In this document: one piece after another, positions 1 through 5,825 of the stretch
Numbering within the stretch: position 1 is the stretch's first letter
Layout: every line of letters starts with the position of its first letter
From: Patescibacteria group bacterium
GTDB taxonomy: Bacteria > Patescibacteriota > Patescibacteriia > 2-12-FULL-60-25
Assembly (NCBI GenBank): GCA_018061485.1
Contig: JAGOUA010000039.1
Coordinates: 1 to 6,316 of the forward strand
Direction of reading: 5' to 3'
Length of the DNA: 6,316 nt
The notes under the pieces: generated by a model
Database searches by the model: none
Seen by the model: only the letters and a program-made list of their open reading frames with translations
Told to the model about the DNA's origin: nothing
Made by a program: the position numbers and the translations under genes

Positions 1-1551
1 GTGACGGATCCTGTTCCGGAGGCGTATCTCCCCGAGGGGGTGATGGGCTTTCGTGAGGCGTACGAGGCGATTCATGAACCAAAAACCATGACACTTGTGC
101 CAAAAGCTCGCCGTCGGTTGGCGTATAACGAGGCGCTCTTGTACCGTTTGGCCTTCGCGCAAACCAACGCCCTCTTGTCGCGGTCGGGTGGTGTGTCCAT
201 CCCGTTTCAAGAACGCTTTGCGAAGCAGTTTGTGCAAAAACTCCCCTTTGCTCTCACGGGAGATCAAAAACGCGCGGTATGGCAAGCGTTGCAAGACATG
301 CAGCATGACCGTCCTATGCGGCGGTTATTGCAGGGCGATGTTGGTTCCGGGAAAACCGTGGTTGCGGGTTTTTTAGGCGCGCATGTGTGTACACAAGGGC
401 ATTCCACGATGGTTCTTGCGCCAACAGATATTCTTGCAGGACAGCACGCGCAAACCTTTCGTCGGTTGCTTGCTCCGTATCAAATTCCCCTCTTTTTGGT
501 GACGCGTACCCAAAAGAAAGCCTATCTTGCAGGTGAAGAGCTTGATCTCTCGAAGGCGGAAGTTGAGCGACAGGCACTCCTTGGTGGGGCGTTTATCGTC
601 GGCACGCACGCTCTTTTGGTGCAAAAGCGCCTTCCTCCTGATGTGGGGTTTGTCGTGATTGACGAGCAACATCGCTTTGGGGTTGAGCAGCGTCAGCTCC
701 TTGCCGAGGCAACGCGTGCAGATGGTCGCGTGCCGCACCTACTCTCGATGACAGCGACGCCGATCCCTCGCTCGCTCGCTCTCACGCTCTTTGGTGACCT
801 CGATGTCTCATCGCTCCAAGAAAAGCCCAAAGGTCGCAAGCCGATTACGTCGTTTGTGTGCTTGGGTGAGCAGAAAGGGTACGCCTACCAAGCGGCGCGT
901 GAAGCAGCGGCTCGAAAAGAGGCGGTGTTTATCGTGTGTCCGCTCATCGATCCATCGGATACGCTGGGTGTTGCGTCCGTGCACGAGCTCTTTACAGATC
1001 TCGAGCAAGGCGCCCTTACGGGTCTGAAGCTGGGTATGGTCCATGGCAAGCTTCCTCCGGCGGAGAAAGAGGCGGTGATGCAAGCGCTCGCTGCTGGGGA
1101 GCTCGATGCGATCGTCTCGACAACGGTCATCGAAGTAGGGGTGGATATTCCTCACGCAACCGTCATGATTATCGAAGGCGCGGAACGGTTTGGGATGGCA
1201 CAGCTTCATCAGCTGCGCGGACGCGTTGGACGTTCTGATCGCGCCAGCTCCTGTTATTTTTTGACGGATGGGGGAGAAGAGGCGCGCGAACGCCTCGAAA
1301 AGGTCGCCGCGCTTGCGGATGGGTTTGCGCTCGCCGAAGAAGATTTTCGTCGTCGTGGAGCGGGGAACATCTTTGGAACGGAACAAAGTGGCACGCTCGC
1401 ATTCTCCGTCATTCGTTGGGAAGACCTCGATCTGTTGCAAGCGGCGCACACGTTCGCGAAAAAACTCTTAGAAGCGGACCCGGATCTGCAGTATCATGAG
1501 TGGGTCGCACAACGCGTGAACGAGCTCGTCACGGCGGCGCACTTGGAGTGA
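1..1551 (+). CDS. recG: ATP-dependent DNA helicase RecG, 5'-truncated by the window edge
   Basis: RecG is a superfamily 2 translocase that regresses stalled replication forks and branch-migrates Holliday junctions. Seen here, in visible-residue numbering: Walker A GDVGSGKT (112-119), DEQH box (221-224), motif III SMTATPIPRS (249-258), motifs V-VI ending in QLRGRVGRS (404-412), and the RecG-specific TRG-type region with RRRGAGNIFGTEQSG (450-464). The visible part is 516 residues. Bacterial RecG is usually about 690, so most of the N-terminal wedge/OB domain lies before base 1. The frame is already open at base 1, and the GTG there is most likely an internal codon, because the first residues match the linker between wedge and helicase domains. 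The gene ends with TGA and converges with radA, leaving 32 bases between stop codons. All motifs seen are intact, so it should be functional. Confidence 0.96.
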   Translation: MTDPVPEAYLPEGVMGFREAYEAIHEPKTMTLVPKARRRLAYNEALLYRLAFAQTNALLSRSGGVSIPFQERFAKQFVQKLPFALTGDQKRAVWQALQDMQHDRPMRRLLQGDVGSGKTVVAGFLGAHVCTQGHSTMVLAPTDILAGQHAQTFRRLLAPYQIPLFLVTRTQKKAYLAGEELDLSKAEVERQALLGGAFIVGTHALLVQKRLPPDVGFVVIDEQHRFGVEQRQLLAEATRADGRVPHLLSMTATPIPRSLALTLFGDLDVSSLQEKPKGRKPITSFVCLGEQKGYAYQAAREAAARKEAVFIVCPLIDPSDTLGVASVHELFTDLEQGALTGLKLGMVHGKLPPAEKEAVMQALAAGELDAIVSTTVIEVGVDIPHATVMIIEGAERFGMAQLHQLRGRVGRSDRASSCYFLTDGGEEARERLEKVAALADGFALAEEDFRRRGAGNIFGTEQSGTLAFSVIRWEDLDLLQAAHTFAKKLLEADPDLQYHEWVAQRVNELVTAAHLE

Positions 1552-1563
1552 GGCATTCGTGCG

Positions 1564-1623
1564 AAAAACACCAGACCTGATCACTAAGGCTCTAAAAACG
1601 CCTTTGGTGGCGGGGGTGTTTTT
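1564..1623. terminator. Probable shared bidirectional terminator between recG and radA
   Basis: AAAAACACC (1564-1572) pairs perfectly with GGTGTTTTT (1615-1623), a 9-bp stem closed by a long 42-base loop. The left arm's T-run on the minus strand follows the radA stop; the right arm's T-run on the plus strand follows the recG stop. A second copy of the left arm, AAAAACGCC (1594-1602), can also pair with the right arm through one G-U, giving a shorter 12-base loop. The right arm lies inside the last codons of radA. The convergent position supports a terminator. The long loop and weak A-T stem ends keep confidence moderate. Confidence 0.45.
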
Positions 1624-3020
1624 GCCTTATGAACAGGCTTAAGACCAGCGCAGGCAAGCGCATCCGCGAGGGTTTTGACCGGCGAGAGCTTCATCCCGGC
1701 GAGAGGAGAGAGCTTGCTCGACGCAGGGTAGATAAGATGTGTATACCCGAGGCGTTTTGCCTCTTTTGCACGAAGTTCCAGTCGTGGAACGGGGCGAATA
1801 TCTCCGGCAAGACTCACCTCCCCAATGAGAACGGTTTTTGGCGCAATAGGCTGATCCCAGTTTGCCGAGGCAAGCGCCGCGGCCACGGCAAGATCTGTTG
1901 CTGGGTCGTGTAAGCGCAGCCCTCCTACGGTATTCAAAAAGACGTCTTGATCGCCCAAGCGACAACTTGCACGTCTACTAAGAACCGCGATGAGTAAGTG
2001 CGCGCGATTTTGATCAACGCCCACAAGACGCCTCGCAGGAATGCCAAAGCCCGCAGGATTCACCAATGCCTGAATCTCCCCCGCGAGAACGCGAGAACCA
2101 TCAAGCGTTGCCGTAACGGCGGAACCCGCAATGGGCGCATCACGCTCTTGCAGAAACCGCACAGAAGGATCCAGAAGTTCTTGCAGGCCTGATTCTTGCA
2201 TTGTGAACAGAGCGGATTCATCTGTCGCTCCAAAACGATGCTTCACCATGCGTAACACGCGCAGCTCATCTCCGCGATCACCCTCGAGCATACACACGGT
2301 ATCCACCAAGTGCTCCAAGAGGCGCGGTCCGGCAAGATCACCATCCTTGGTGACCTGTCCTACAAGAATGACGGACGCGTGCGCACGCTTTGCTGCTGCG
2401 GAAATGGTGGCGGCGCTTGCTCGTACCTGCGTGACGTTTCCCGCATCGCCCGTTGCTTCGGCGGTCGAGATGCTTTGAATCGAGTCAACGATGGTGAGTG
2501 CTGGTGTGTGGCGCAAAATGGTGCCCGCGATAATCTCCGCATCGGTAGAATCTAAAAACTGCAGGGGAAGGGGGAGTGTCGCTTCGTGATGCAAGCGTAA
2601 AAAGCGTCGCGCGACCTGCGAAGGAGATTCTTCGCCGGTGATGTAGAGCACCGTCTTGCCTTGCGTGGCAAGTGCGAGCGCGAGCTGAGCGAGGAGTGTG
2701 GATTTGCCGATTCCCGGTTCTCCTCCCACGAGGGTCACGGATCCAGGTACTAATCCGCCGCCCAATAGGCGATCAAGCGCCGCGATACTCGTGGGGAGTG
2801 GTGGGGTATGGGGCTGGTTTTGTAAGCCAGAAAACGCCTCAGGCGTACCAAAGCGCGCCGCCGCTACAGGAGCGTTCGTTCCGCTTTTGACGGCGCCGTC
2901 ATACGCCGCGAGCGTGCCCCATTTGCCGCAACTTTCGCAACGACCCTGCCATTTGGAGGATTGCGCGTCGCACGCAGAACACACAAAGCGTACAGGAGGA
3001 GGGGAAGAAGCTTTTGCCAT
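1584..3020 (-). CDS. radA: DNA repair protein RadA (Sms)
   Basis: RadA is a RecA-like ATPase that promotes branch migration during recombinational repair. The predicted protein has 478 residues, near the family norm of about 460. Seen in order: an N-terminal zinc finger with C14, C17, C28 and C31 around the typical SSKWQGRC stretch; Walker A GEPGIGKST (100-108); a Walker B-like strand ending at D179; the RadA signature, here KHRFG (260-264) instead of the usual KNRFG; and a C-terminal Lon-protease-like domain (about 300-455) with the conserved DQNRAHLLIAVLSRR and GGLRLHDPATDLAVAAAL blocks. The start was set at the ATG ending at 3020 because it gives the family-typical MAK...RFVCSAC beginning. 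The frame continues upstream to an ATG at 3137, but those 39 residues are not RadA-like and reach the tRNA. No clear Shine-Dalgarno sequence precedes the start. The proline- and lysine-rich tail (PPPPKAF) overlaps the shared terminator arm. Confidence 0.95.
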   Translation of the reverse strand: MAKASSPPPVRFVCSACDAQSSKWQGRCESCGKWGTLAAYDGAVKSGTNAPVAAARFGTPEAFSGLQNQPHTPPLPTSIAALDRLLGGGLVPGSVTLVGGEPGIGKSTLLAQLALALATQGKTVLYITGEESPSQVARRFLRLHHEATLPLPLQFLDSTDAEIIAGTILRHTPALTIVDSIQSISTAEATGDAGNVTQVRASAATISAAAKRAHASVILVGQVTKDGDLAGPRLLEHLVDTVCMLEGDRGDELRVLRMVKHRFGATDESALFTMQESGLQELLDPSVRFLQERDAPIAGSAVTATLDGSRVLAGEIQALVNPAGFGIPARRLVGVDQNRAHLLIAVLSRRASCRLGDQDVFLNTVGGLRLHDPATDLAVAAALASANWDQPIAPKTVLIGEVSLAGDIRPVPRLELRAKEAKRLGYTHLIYPASSKLSPLAGMKLSPVKTLADALACAGLKPVHKAKTPPPPKAFLEP

Positions 3021-3090
3021 AGATATGGTGTACCGCACGCGGAGGGAGAAGGGCAACTCCCCAGGAAAGCCGTGAGAAAACTTCCTCTTC

Positions 3091-3119
3091 TTGCCATTTG
3101 AAGGCGAATATCCTATACT
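3091..3119 (+). promoter_or_regulatory. Sigma70-type promoter of the tRNA-Glu gene
   Basis: TTGCCA (3091-3096) is followed after exactly 17 bases by TATACT (3114-3119). These are four of six and five of six matches to the -35 and -10 consensus. The -10 box lies 18 bases before the first tRNA base, so transcription would begin a short leader just before the tRNA. The same stretch lies upstream of radA on the other strand, so the two divergent transcription units share this small intergenic region. Confidence 0.75.
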
Positions 3120-3137
3120 CGGGTCGGTTCTACGCAT

Positions 3138-3212
3138 GGCCTCATCGTTTAATGGCTAGGACATCCCCCTCTCACGGGGAAAATGGGGGTTCGATTCCCC
3201 CTGGGGCTACCA
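3138..3212 (+). tRNA. tRNA-Glu (anticodon CTC), CCA encoded
   Basis: The cloverleaf folds by hand. The acceptor is GGCCTCA (3138-3144) with TGGGGCT (3202-3208), pairing throughout if G-U pairs at 1:72 and 5:68 are allowed. T8 and C9 are followed by a D arm with the GG pair at 3154-3155. The anticodon stem is TCCCC/GGGGA with anticodon CTC at 3171-3173, preceded by T. The T arm is GGGGG-TTCGATT-CCCCC (3185-3201). Discriminator A and CCA lie at 3209-3212. CTC reads GAG, so the tRNA is glutamate. The gene is the apparent integration site of the element to its right: its 3' part, from anticodon to CCA, is antisense-coded as the end of the integrase frame. It remains structurally intact, as expected when the element restores the tRNA 3' end. 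Confidence 0.95.
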
Positions 3213-3213
3213 A
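3172..3213. other. Candidate attachment (att) site in the 3' part of tRNA-Glu
   Basis: The integrase reading frame crosses out of element DNA into the tRNA gene and stops at TGA formed by the complement of 3172-3174, in the anticodon loop. Its last 13 residues (LVAPGGIEPPFSP) are purely the antisense of the tRNA 3' half. An integrase that abuts a tRNA gene and shares sequence with it is the usual layout of an att junction. The T arm forms a natural dyad (GGGGG...CCCCC), the kind of imperfect symmetry that serine integrase sites often have. The exact crossover cannot be placed, because the matching copy at the other element end is outside the window. Confidence 0.6.
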
Positions 3214-4731
3214 AGAAGAAGATTCCAGAAATGGAGTCTTTTTCTGTTGATAGACTAGCGATAATTCAGGGGTTCCAAATGTTTCTCCATTAAAAGGAAC
3301 GGGTTTTGTAAAAATAAGCTTTTGTAACCCGATTCTTCGTTCATAAGTGGATTCCAACCAAATTTTTGATGCGTTGCGAATAAAGTAAAACGCGTAATCT
3401 AAAGCTTGCTCCATCTCGACTTCTTTTGTGTTCGTGTCTTGGAGCAATAGCTTCTTTTCTTGGATGCGTTGATTGATAAAATTCTTTTGTTCCAAAAACT
3501 CGTTATCGTCATATTTGCCTTGTCGGTGAGAGTCGAAGACTTTTTGACGTTCTTGTTCAAATTTCTCAATGCCTGTTCGCACACGAGCGTTTGCATCATC
3601 AAACTTTTTATAGCGATTTTGCCAAGCATTCAGAACGACGGCCTTAAAGAGCTTTTCATATTTTTCGTCTGGGACAATATCATCGAGTAACTCGATAAAT
3701 TGCTGCTCAAACGCCGCCTTGGGAATAGAGCGAGCGATAGAGCATTTCTTTGCACCATGATGATAGTAGGCGTGCTTCCGCCCACGTTTATCCGTTGATC
3801 GGCTTCCCGTGAGTTTTTGGCCGCAATCGCTGCATACAACGAACTTCCTCAATGGAAATAGAGGATTGTTTGTTGAACGTGCTTGAATATCTCCCTTTGA
3901 ACCAACGTTTTGGCAAAGATCGAATAACTGCTCAGAAATGATAGGCTCAAATGAGCCTTTATTCACTTCACCGAAGGCTTCAATACGTCCGCAGTACACT
4001 GGATTCCTCAAAATCTTCTCAATTAGTTGAGGAGAAGGTATCTTTCCTGCCTTCGTCCGTAGACCGCGAGCCCCAATTCGTTCTGCTAGTGAACGATAGG
4101 TATGCATTCCTTTGGAATACTCCTCAAATACCATTCGTAGGTACGGTGCGCGTTCCGGCTCGGGATGAATGTTGGTACTTTTGCCCTTTGTCGGTTTATA
4201 AAAGCCCAGTGAGGGAGCCCAAACCCACACTCCTTCTCTAACGCGCTTCATCATCCCGTCCTTAGAGCGCACACTTCGCGTATTGTTATCCCACTCAGCA
4301 AACACGGCGGCCACCCCCTCCATAGCTTTACCAATGGGAGAATCATCGAATTGCTCCGTTGCTGATCTCAACTCGGCTCCATAACGTTTGAGGAGTGCGC
4401 GAACAGTGAAGTGATCCCCAACATTGCGAGCGAAGCGGTCCGCTTTATAAACGACAAAATAATTAACTCCATTCTTCTTATTTGAACAAAATTCAATTGC
4501 TCCTTTCAGCTCTGTGCGATCAGCGGTTTTGGCCGACTCGCCCATTTCGATGAAGGGCTTTGTCGCTATCACCCAGCCGTTACAAGCCGCAAATTCCCGA
4601 CAGGCCTTCTCTTGATGTTCAAGGCTGGTATTGGCGATCTGCTCCAAAGAAGAGACACGGCAATAAATCACGCACTTTTTTGGGCTTGTATCAGTTGCCG
4701 AGTTTTTCTCAAAAGAGGACATACTTGACAT
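3172..4731 (-). CDS. Large serine recombinase (site-specific integrase)
   Basis: This protein should integrate and excise the element through a serine-DNA covalent intermediate. With the chosen start it has 519 residues. Seen in order: an N-terminal resolvase catalytic domain with YCRVSS (23-28; S27 is the likely nucleophile beside R25), the DRFAR motif (98-102) and about 150 residues in all; the recombinase domain (about 165-285, with NPVYCG at 243-248); a zinc beta-ribbon with C300, C303 and C330; and a charged, coiled-coil-like region (about 375-445), as in large serine integrases. The frame opens at 4803, overlapping the 55-aa gene. The ATG at 4731 was preferred because AAGGAG lies 12 bases before it; the ATG at 4743 directly abuts that sequence and has no spacing. 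The last 13 residues are antisense tRNA-Glu. Translation is probably coupled to the upstream gene, because the ribosome-binding site lies in a hairpin. Confidence 0.93.
   Translation of the reverse strand: MSSMSSFEKNSATDTSPKKCVIYCRVSSLEQIANTSLEHQEKACREFAACNGWVIATKPFIEMGESAKTADRTELKGAIEFCSNKKNGVNYFVVYKADRFARNVGDHFTVRALLKRYGAELRSATEQFDDSPIGKAMEGVAAVFAEWDNNTRSVRSKDGMMKRVREGVWVWAPSLGFYKPTKGKSTNIHPEPERAPYLRMVFEEYSKGMHTYRSLAERIGARGLRTKAGKIPSPQLIEKILRNPVYCGRIEAFGEVNKGSFEPIISEQLFDLCQNVGSKGDIQARSTNNPLFPLRKFVVCSDCGQKLTGSRSTDKRGRKHAYYHHGAKKCSIARSIPKAAFEQQFIELLDDIVPDEKYEKLFKAVVLNAWQNRYKKFDDANARVRTGIEKFEQERQKVFDSHRQGKYDDNEFLEQKNFINQRIQEKKLLLQDTNTKEVEMEQALDYAFYFIRNASKIWLESTYERRIGLQKLIFTKPVPFNGETFGTPELSLVYQQKKTPFLESSSLVAPGGIEPPFSP
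3215..3244 (+). terminator. Intrinsic terminator of tRNA-Glu, inside the integrase 3' coding end
   Basis: GATTCCA (3221-3227) and TGGAGTC (3232-3238) form a 7-bp stem with one G-U pair and a GAAA loop, followed by TTTTT (3239-3243). The stem can be extended by six more pairs using the A/G-rich stretch 3215-3220 and 3239-3244. It begins three bases after the tRNA CCA, so it is ideally placed to end the tRNA transcript. It lies within the integrase coding sequence, so it is probably brought in by the element. Confidence 0.7.
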
Positions 4732-4738
4732 GATACGT

Positions 4739-4764
4739 GTCATCTCCTTATTTGGGGAGATGAC
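4739..4764 (-). promoter_or_regulatory. Hairpin hiding the integrase ribosome-binding site
   Basis: GTCATCTCC (4739-4747) and GGAGATGAC (4756-4764) are a perfect 9-bp inverted repeat with an 8-base loop. In the minus-strand mRNA, the 5' arm is the end of the 55-aa coding sequence, the loop holds its AAA-TAA end, and the 3' arm contains the GGAG that serves the integrase ATG at 4731. A ribosome finishing the 55-aa gene would cover the 5' arm and free the ribosome-binding site. The pairing is seen; the control role is inferred. Confidence 0.55.
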
Positions 4765-4915
4765 CAGACGGGATTTTGGAACCCCCTTTTTCCTGCCAAG
4801 CATCCAAGGCTATATTTGCGACTCCGTATAGGCCATCACGAATCATCAAAAGCTCCTCGTCTGGTACATCAGCAAGGCTTGGATCCAATTTTCGGATTTG
4901 ATCCAGAGTGAGCAT
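4748..4915 (-). CDS. 55-aa protein of unknown function co-transcribed with the integrase
   Basis: No domain is recognised with certainty. The protein is acidic in its N-terminal two thirds and predicted mostly helical (LTLDQIRKLDPSL, DEELLMIRDGLYGVANIALDAW), with a short basic, glycine-rich tail (QEKGGSKIPSGHLPK) and no membrane segment. The frame is open back to 5059, but the added residues cross the terminator hairpin and look non-coding, so the ATG at 4915 was chosen. No strong Shine-Dalgarno sequence precedes it; instead, one arm of a long-range pairing ends three bases before it. It stops with TAA 16 bases before the integrase ATG, in the loop of the hairpin that hides the integrase ribosome-binding site. 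Small proteins next to serine integrases are sometimes recombination directionality factors, so that is a reasonable hypothesis. An antirepressor or a simple coupling cistron are alternatives. Confidence 0.65.
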   Translation of the reverse strand: MLTLDQIRKLDPSLADVPDEELLMIRDGLYGVANIALDAWQEKGGSKIPSGHLPK

Positions 4916-4940
4916 TTTGAAACGGTAAATAACTTGTTTC

Positions 4941-4982
4941 AACGAAAAACAAACGAAGCGAGAGTTTTTCTCGCTTCGTTTG
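4941..4982 (-). terminator. Strong intrinsic terminator/attenuator upstream of the 55-aa gene
   Basis: CAAACGAAGCGAGA (4950-4963) and its perfect complement at 4969-4982 form a 14-bp stem with a 5-base loop. On the minus strand the stem is followed by TTTTTCGTT, a U-tract typical of a Rho-independent terminator. On the plus strand no T-run follows, so it acts leftwards. It ends only 25 bases before the ATG of the 55-aa gene, too close for a full promoter in between. It therefore either ends readthrough from the phage-like genes on the right or works as an attenuator in the leader of the integrase operon. Confidence 0.75.
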
Positions 4983-5019
4983 ATGTTCACCGACATTAGG
5001 AAAATAAGTCCTAACGAAG

Positions 5020-5083
5020 GGGACTGAATCAAAAAACTTGCGAACGAGAAAAAACTCATTCTTCAATTTTTTGAAACAGTCCC
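5020..5083. repeat. 17-bp imperfect inverted repeat bounding 64 bases
   Basis: GGGACTGAATCAAAAAA (5020-5036) and TTTTTTGAAACAGTCCC (5067-5083) are complementary at 15 of 17 positions, with 30 bases between. The ends read GGGACTG inwards on both sides, which resembles terminal inverted repeats of some insertion sequences. No clear target-site duplication flanks them and no transposase is present, so a structural or regulatory role (hairpin P2 of the leader) is as likely as a miniature transposon remnant. Confidence 0.6.
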
Positions 5084-5097
5084 AGCATTACCGTTTC

Positions 5098-5310
5098 GGT
5101 TGTTTTGACTGGGTCATTAGCTATCGCTCTGGCTTAGGATAAAACGACATGTTTTTCTGGTTGATGCACGCGTTTGCGAGTATCAAGTTGGGAGGTCGTT
5201 CGGCGCTCCTGTGCAGAGCCGTATTTATGAAGCCTTTTTAGGCTTCAAGGCTAACGGATGATTCAAAGCTACTACGGTGAGAATCGACCGTCAACCTTTT
5301 CAAGATGCGT
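5098..5310. other. Noncoding stretch downstream of the terminase-like gene
   Basis: I see no convincing gene on either strand. It holds a 7-bp hairpin, TGAAGCC-TTTTTA-GGCTTCA (5228-5247), with no T-tract after it on either strand, and a near-consensus -35 box (TTGACG on the minus strand, 5289-5294) without a good -10 box. A promoter for the integrase operon should lie here or slightly further left, but none can be named with confidence. Its position beside a terminase-like gene also makes a packaging site possible, with no direct evidence. Confidence 0.4.
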
Positions 5311-5823
5311 TTATGCGGCAAAGGTCTTTTTATTCGAGCAGCATTCACAATGTTCTTGATTGAGATAGCTCCGAATAAGCTCATCTCCCAACGCTTTCTT
5401 GGCTGGGTCTACGGTTGGGTGTTGAGCGTTGATTCGTACCCTCATTCTTCTTTGGGGGGACCAAGCCTCTGGACAAAGTCGCTCAACAACGAACTTCGCT
5501 ACATCCTGTTTGATCTTTATGAGTGCCGGATCGGTAAGAACGGCGAGAGGAGCGTTCTTATCACCCGTGTCTACGAATTGAATTGGGATGCTTAGAATCT
5601 CATGCAGTGCCGCTTCCGCCCTATCATTCATTGCAAAACGACGTAGGTTACCGCAGAACCAATCAGCCTGTTTTATGTGTTCTGCGTACGAATCATCATA
5701 ACCCGCTCTTATCGCTGATTGCTTGGCATTTGAGAACGTGGGGGAGCTGGGATCAATGTAAAAATCCCAACAGAGCTTTTGACGGGGAGCTGTTTTGAAT
5801 GGACTGGATTTATCGTGACTCAT
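5311..5823 (-). CDS. Phage terminase small subunit-like protein
   Basis: Terminase small subunits bind phage DNA and guide the large subunit ATPase/nuclease during packaging. This 170-aa protein shows the typical N-terminal pattern: an aromatic-rich helix (LCWDFYIDPSSPTF, 17-30), then NAKQSAIRAGYDDSYAEHI (32-50), which fits the helix-turn-helix of this family, then W55-R62. A middle helix (KIKQDVAKFVVERLCPEAW, 103-121) resembles the oligomerisation region seen in such proteins. The C-terminus is basic with a Cys cluster (HCECC, 158-162) that could bind metal. The ATG at 5823 lies two bases after the stop of the MazG-like gene, so the two are surely one operon and probably translationally coupled. 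No large terminase subunit is in the window. The family match is by pattern; another phage helix-turn-helix protein is the main alternative. Confidence 0.65.
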   Translation of the reverse strand: MSHDKSSPFKTAPRQKLCWDFYIDPSSPTFSNAKQSAIRAGYDDSYAEHIKQADWFCGNLRRFAMNDRAEAALHEILSIPIQFVDTGDKNAPLAVLTDPALIKIKQDVAKFVVERLCPEAWSPQRRMRVRINAQHPTVDPAKKALGDELIRSYLNQEHCECCSNKKTFAA

Positions 5824-5825
5824 GT

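Larger units (their letters stand above)
4919..5097 (-). promoter_or_regulatory. Candidate multi-hairpin leader RNA of the integrase operon
   Basis: Four pairings are nested in this stretch (plus-strand positions). P1: GAAACGGTAA (4919-4928) with TTACCGTTTC (5088-5097), 10 bp, enclosing everything else. P2: 5020-5036 with 5067-5083, 15 of 17 bp. P3: TTAGGA (4996-5001) with TCCTAA (5009-5014). P4: the 14-bp terminator at 4950-4982. The P2 loop (5041-5053) can also pair with the P4 5' arm and loop (4965-4978) as 9 bp, a bulged G and 4 bp, which would break the terminator. The P1 3' arm ends three bases before the ATG of the 55-aa gene. This looks like an attenuator or riboswitch-like leader. 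It matches no known class I can name, and no promoter is clear. Confidence 0.4.

Noticed and set aside
808..1449. 213-aa open frame antisense to recG
   Set aside because: It is the shadow of a clear recG frame with all helicase motifs, and it resembles no protein I know.
3021..3137. N-terminal extension of radA to an ATG at 3137
   Set aside because: The 39 extra residues do not look like RadA, and the MAK...RFVCSAC start at 3020 fits the family. The extension reaches the tRNA promoter.
4732..4803. Longer integrase start at 4803
   Set aside because: It overlaps most of the C-terminal third of the 55-aa gene and lies upstream of the AAGGAG that serves the 4731 ATG.
4916..5059. Extension of the 55-aa protein to 103 aa
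   Set aside because: The added residues are read through the 14-bp terminator and hairpin P3, and their composition looks non-coding.
5228..5247. TGAAGCC/GGCTTCA hairpin as terminator of the terminase-like operon
   Set aside because: No T-run follows it on either strand and the stem is only 7 bp.
5305..5595. 96-aa plus-strand frame over the terminase-like gene
   Set aside because: It is antisense to a better frame with family-like helix-turn-helix residues and an operon position.
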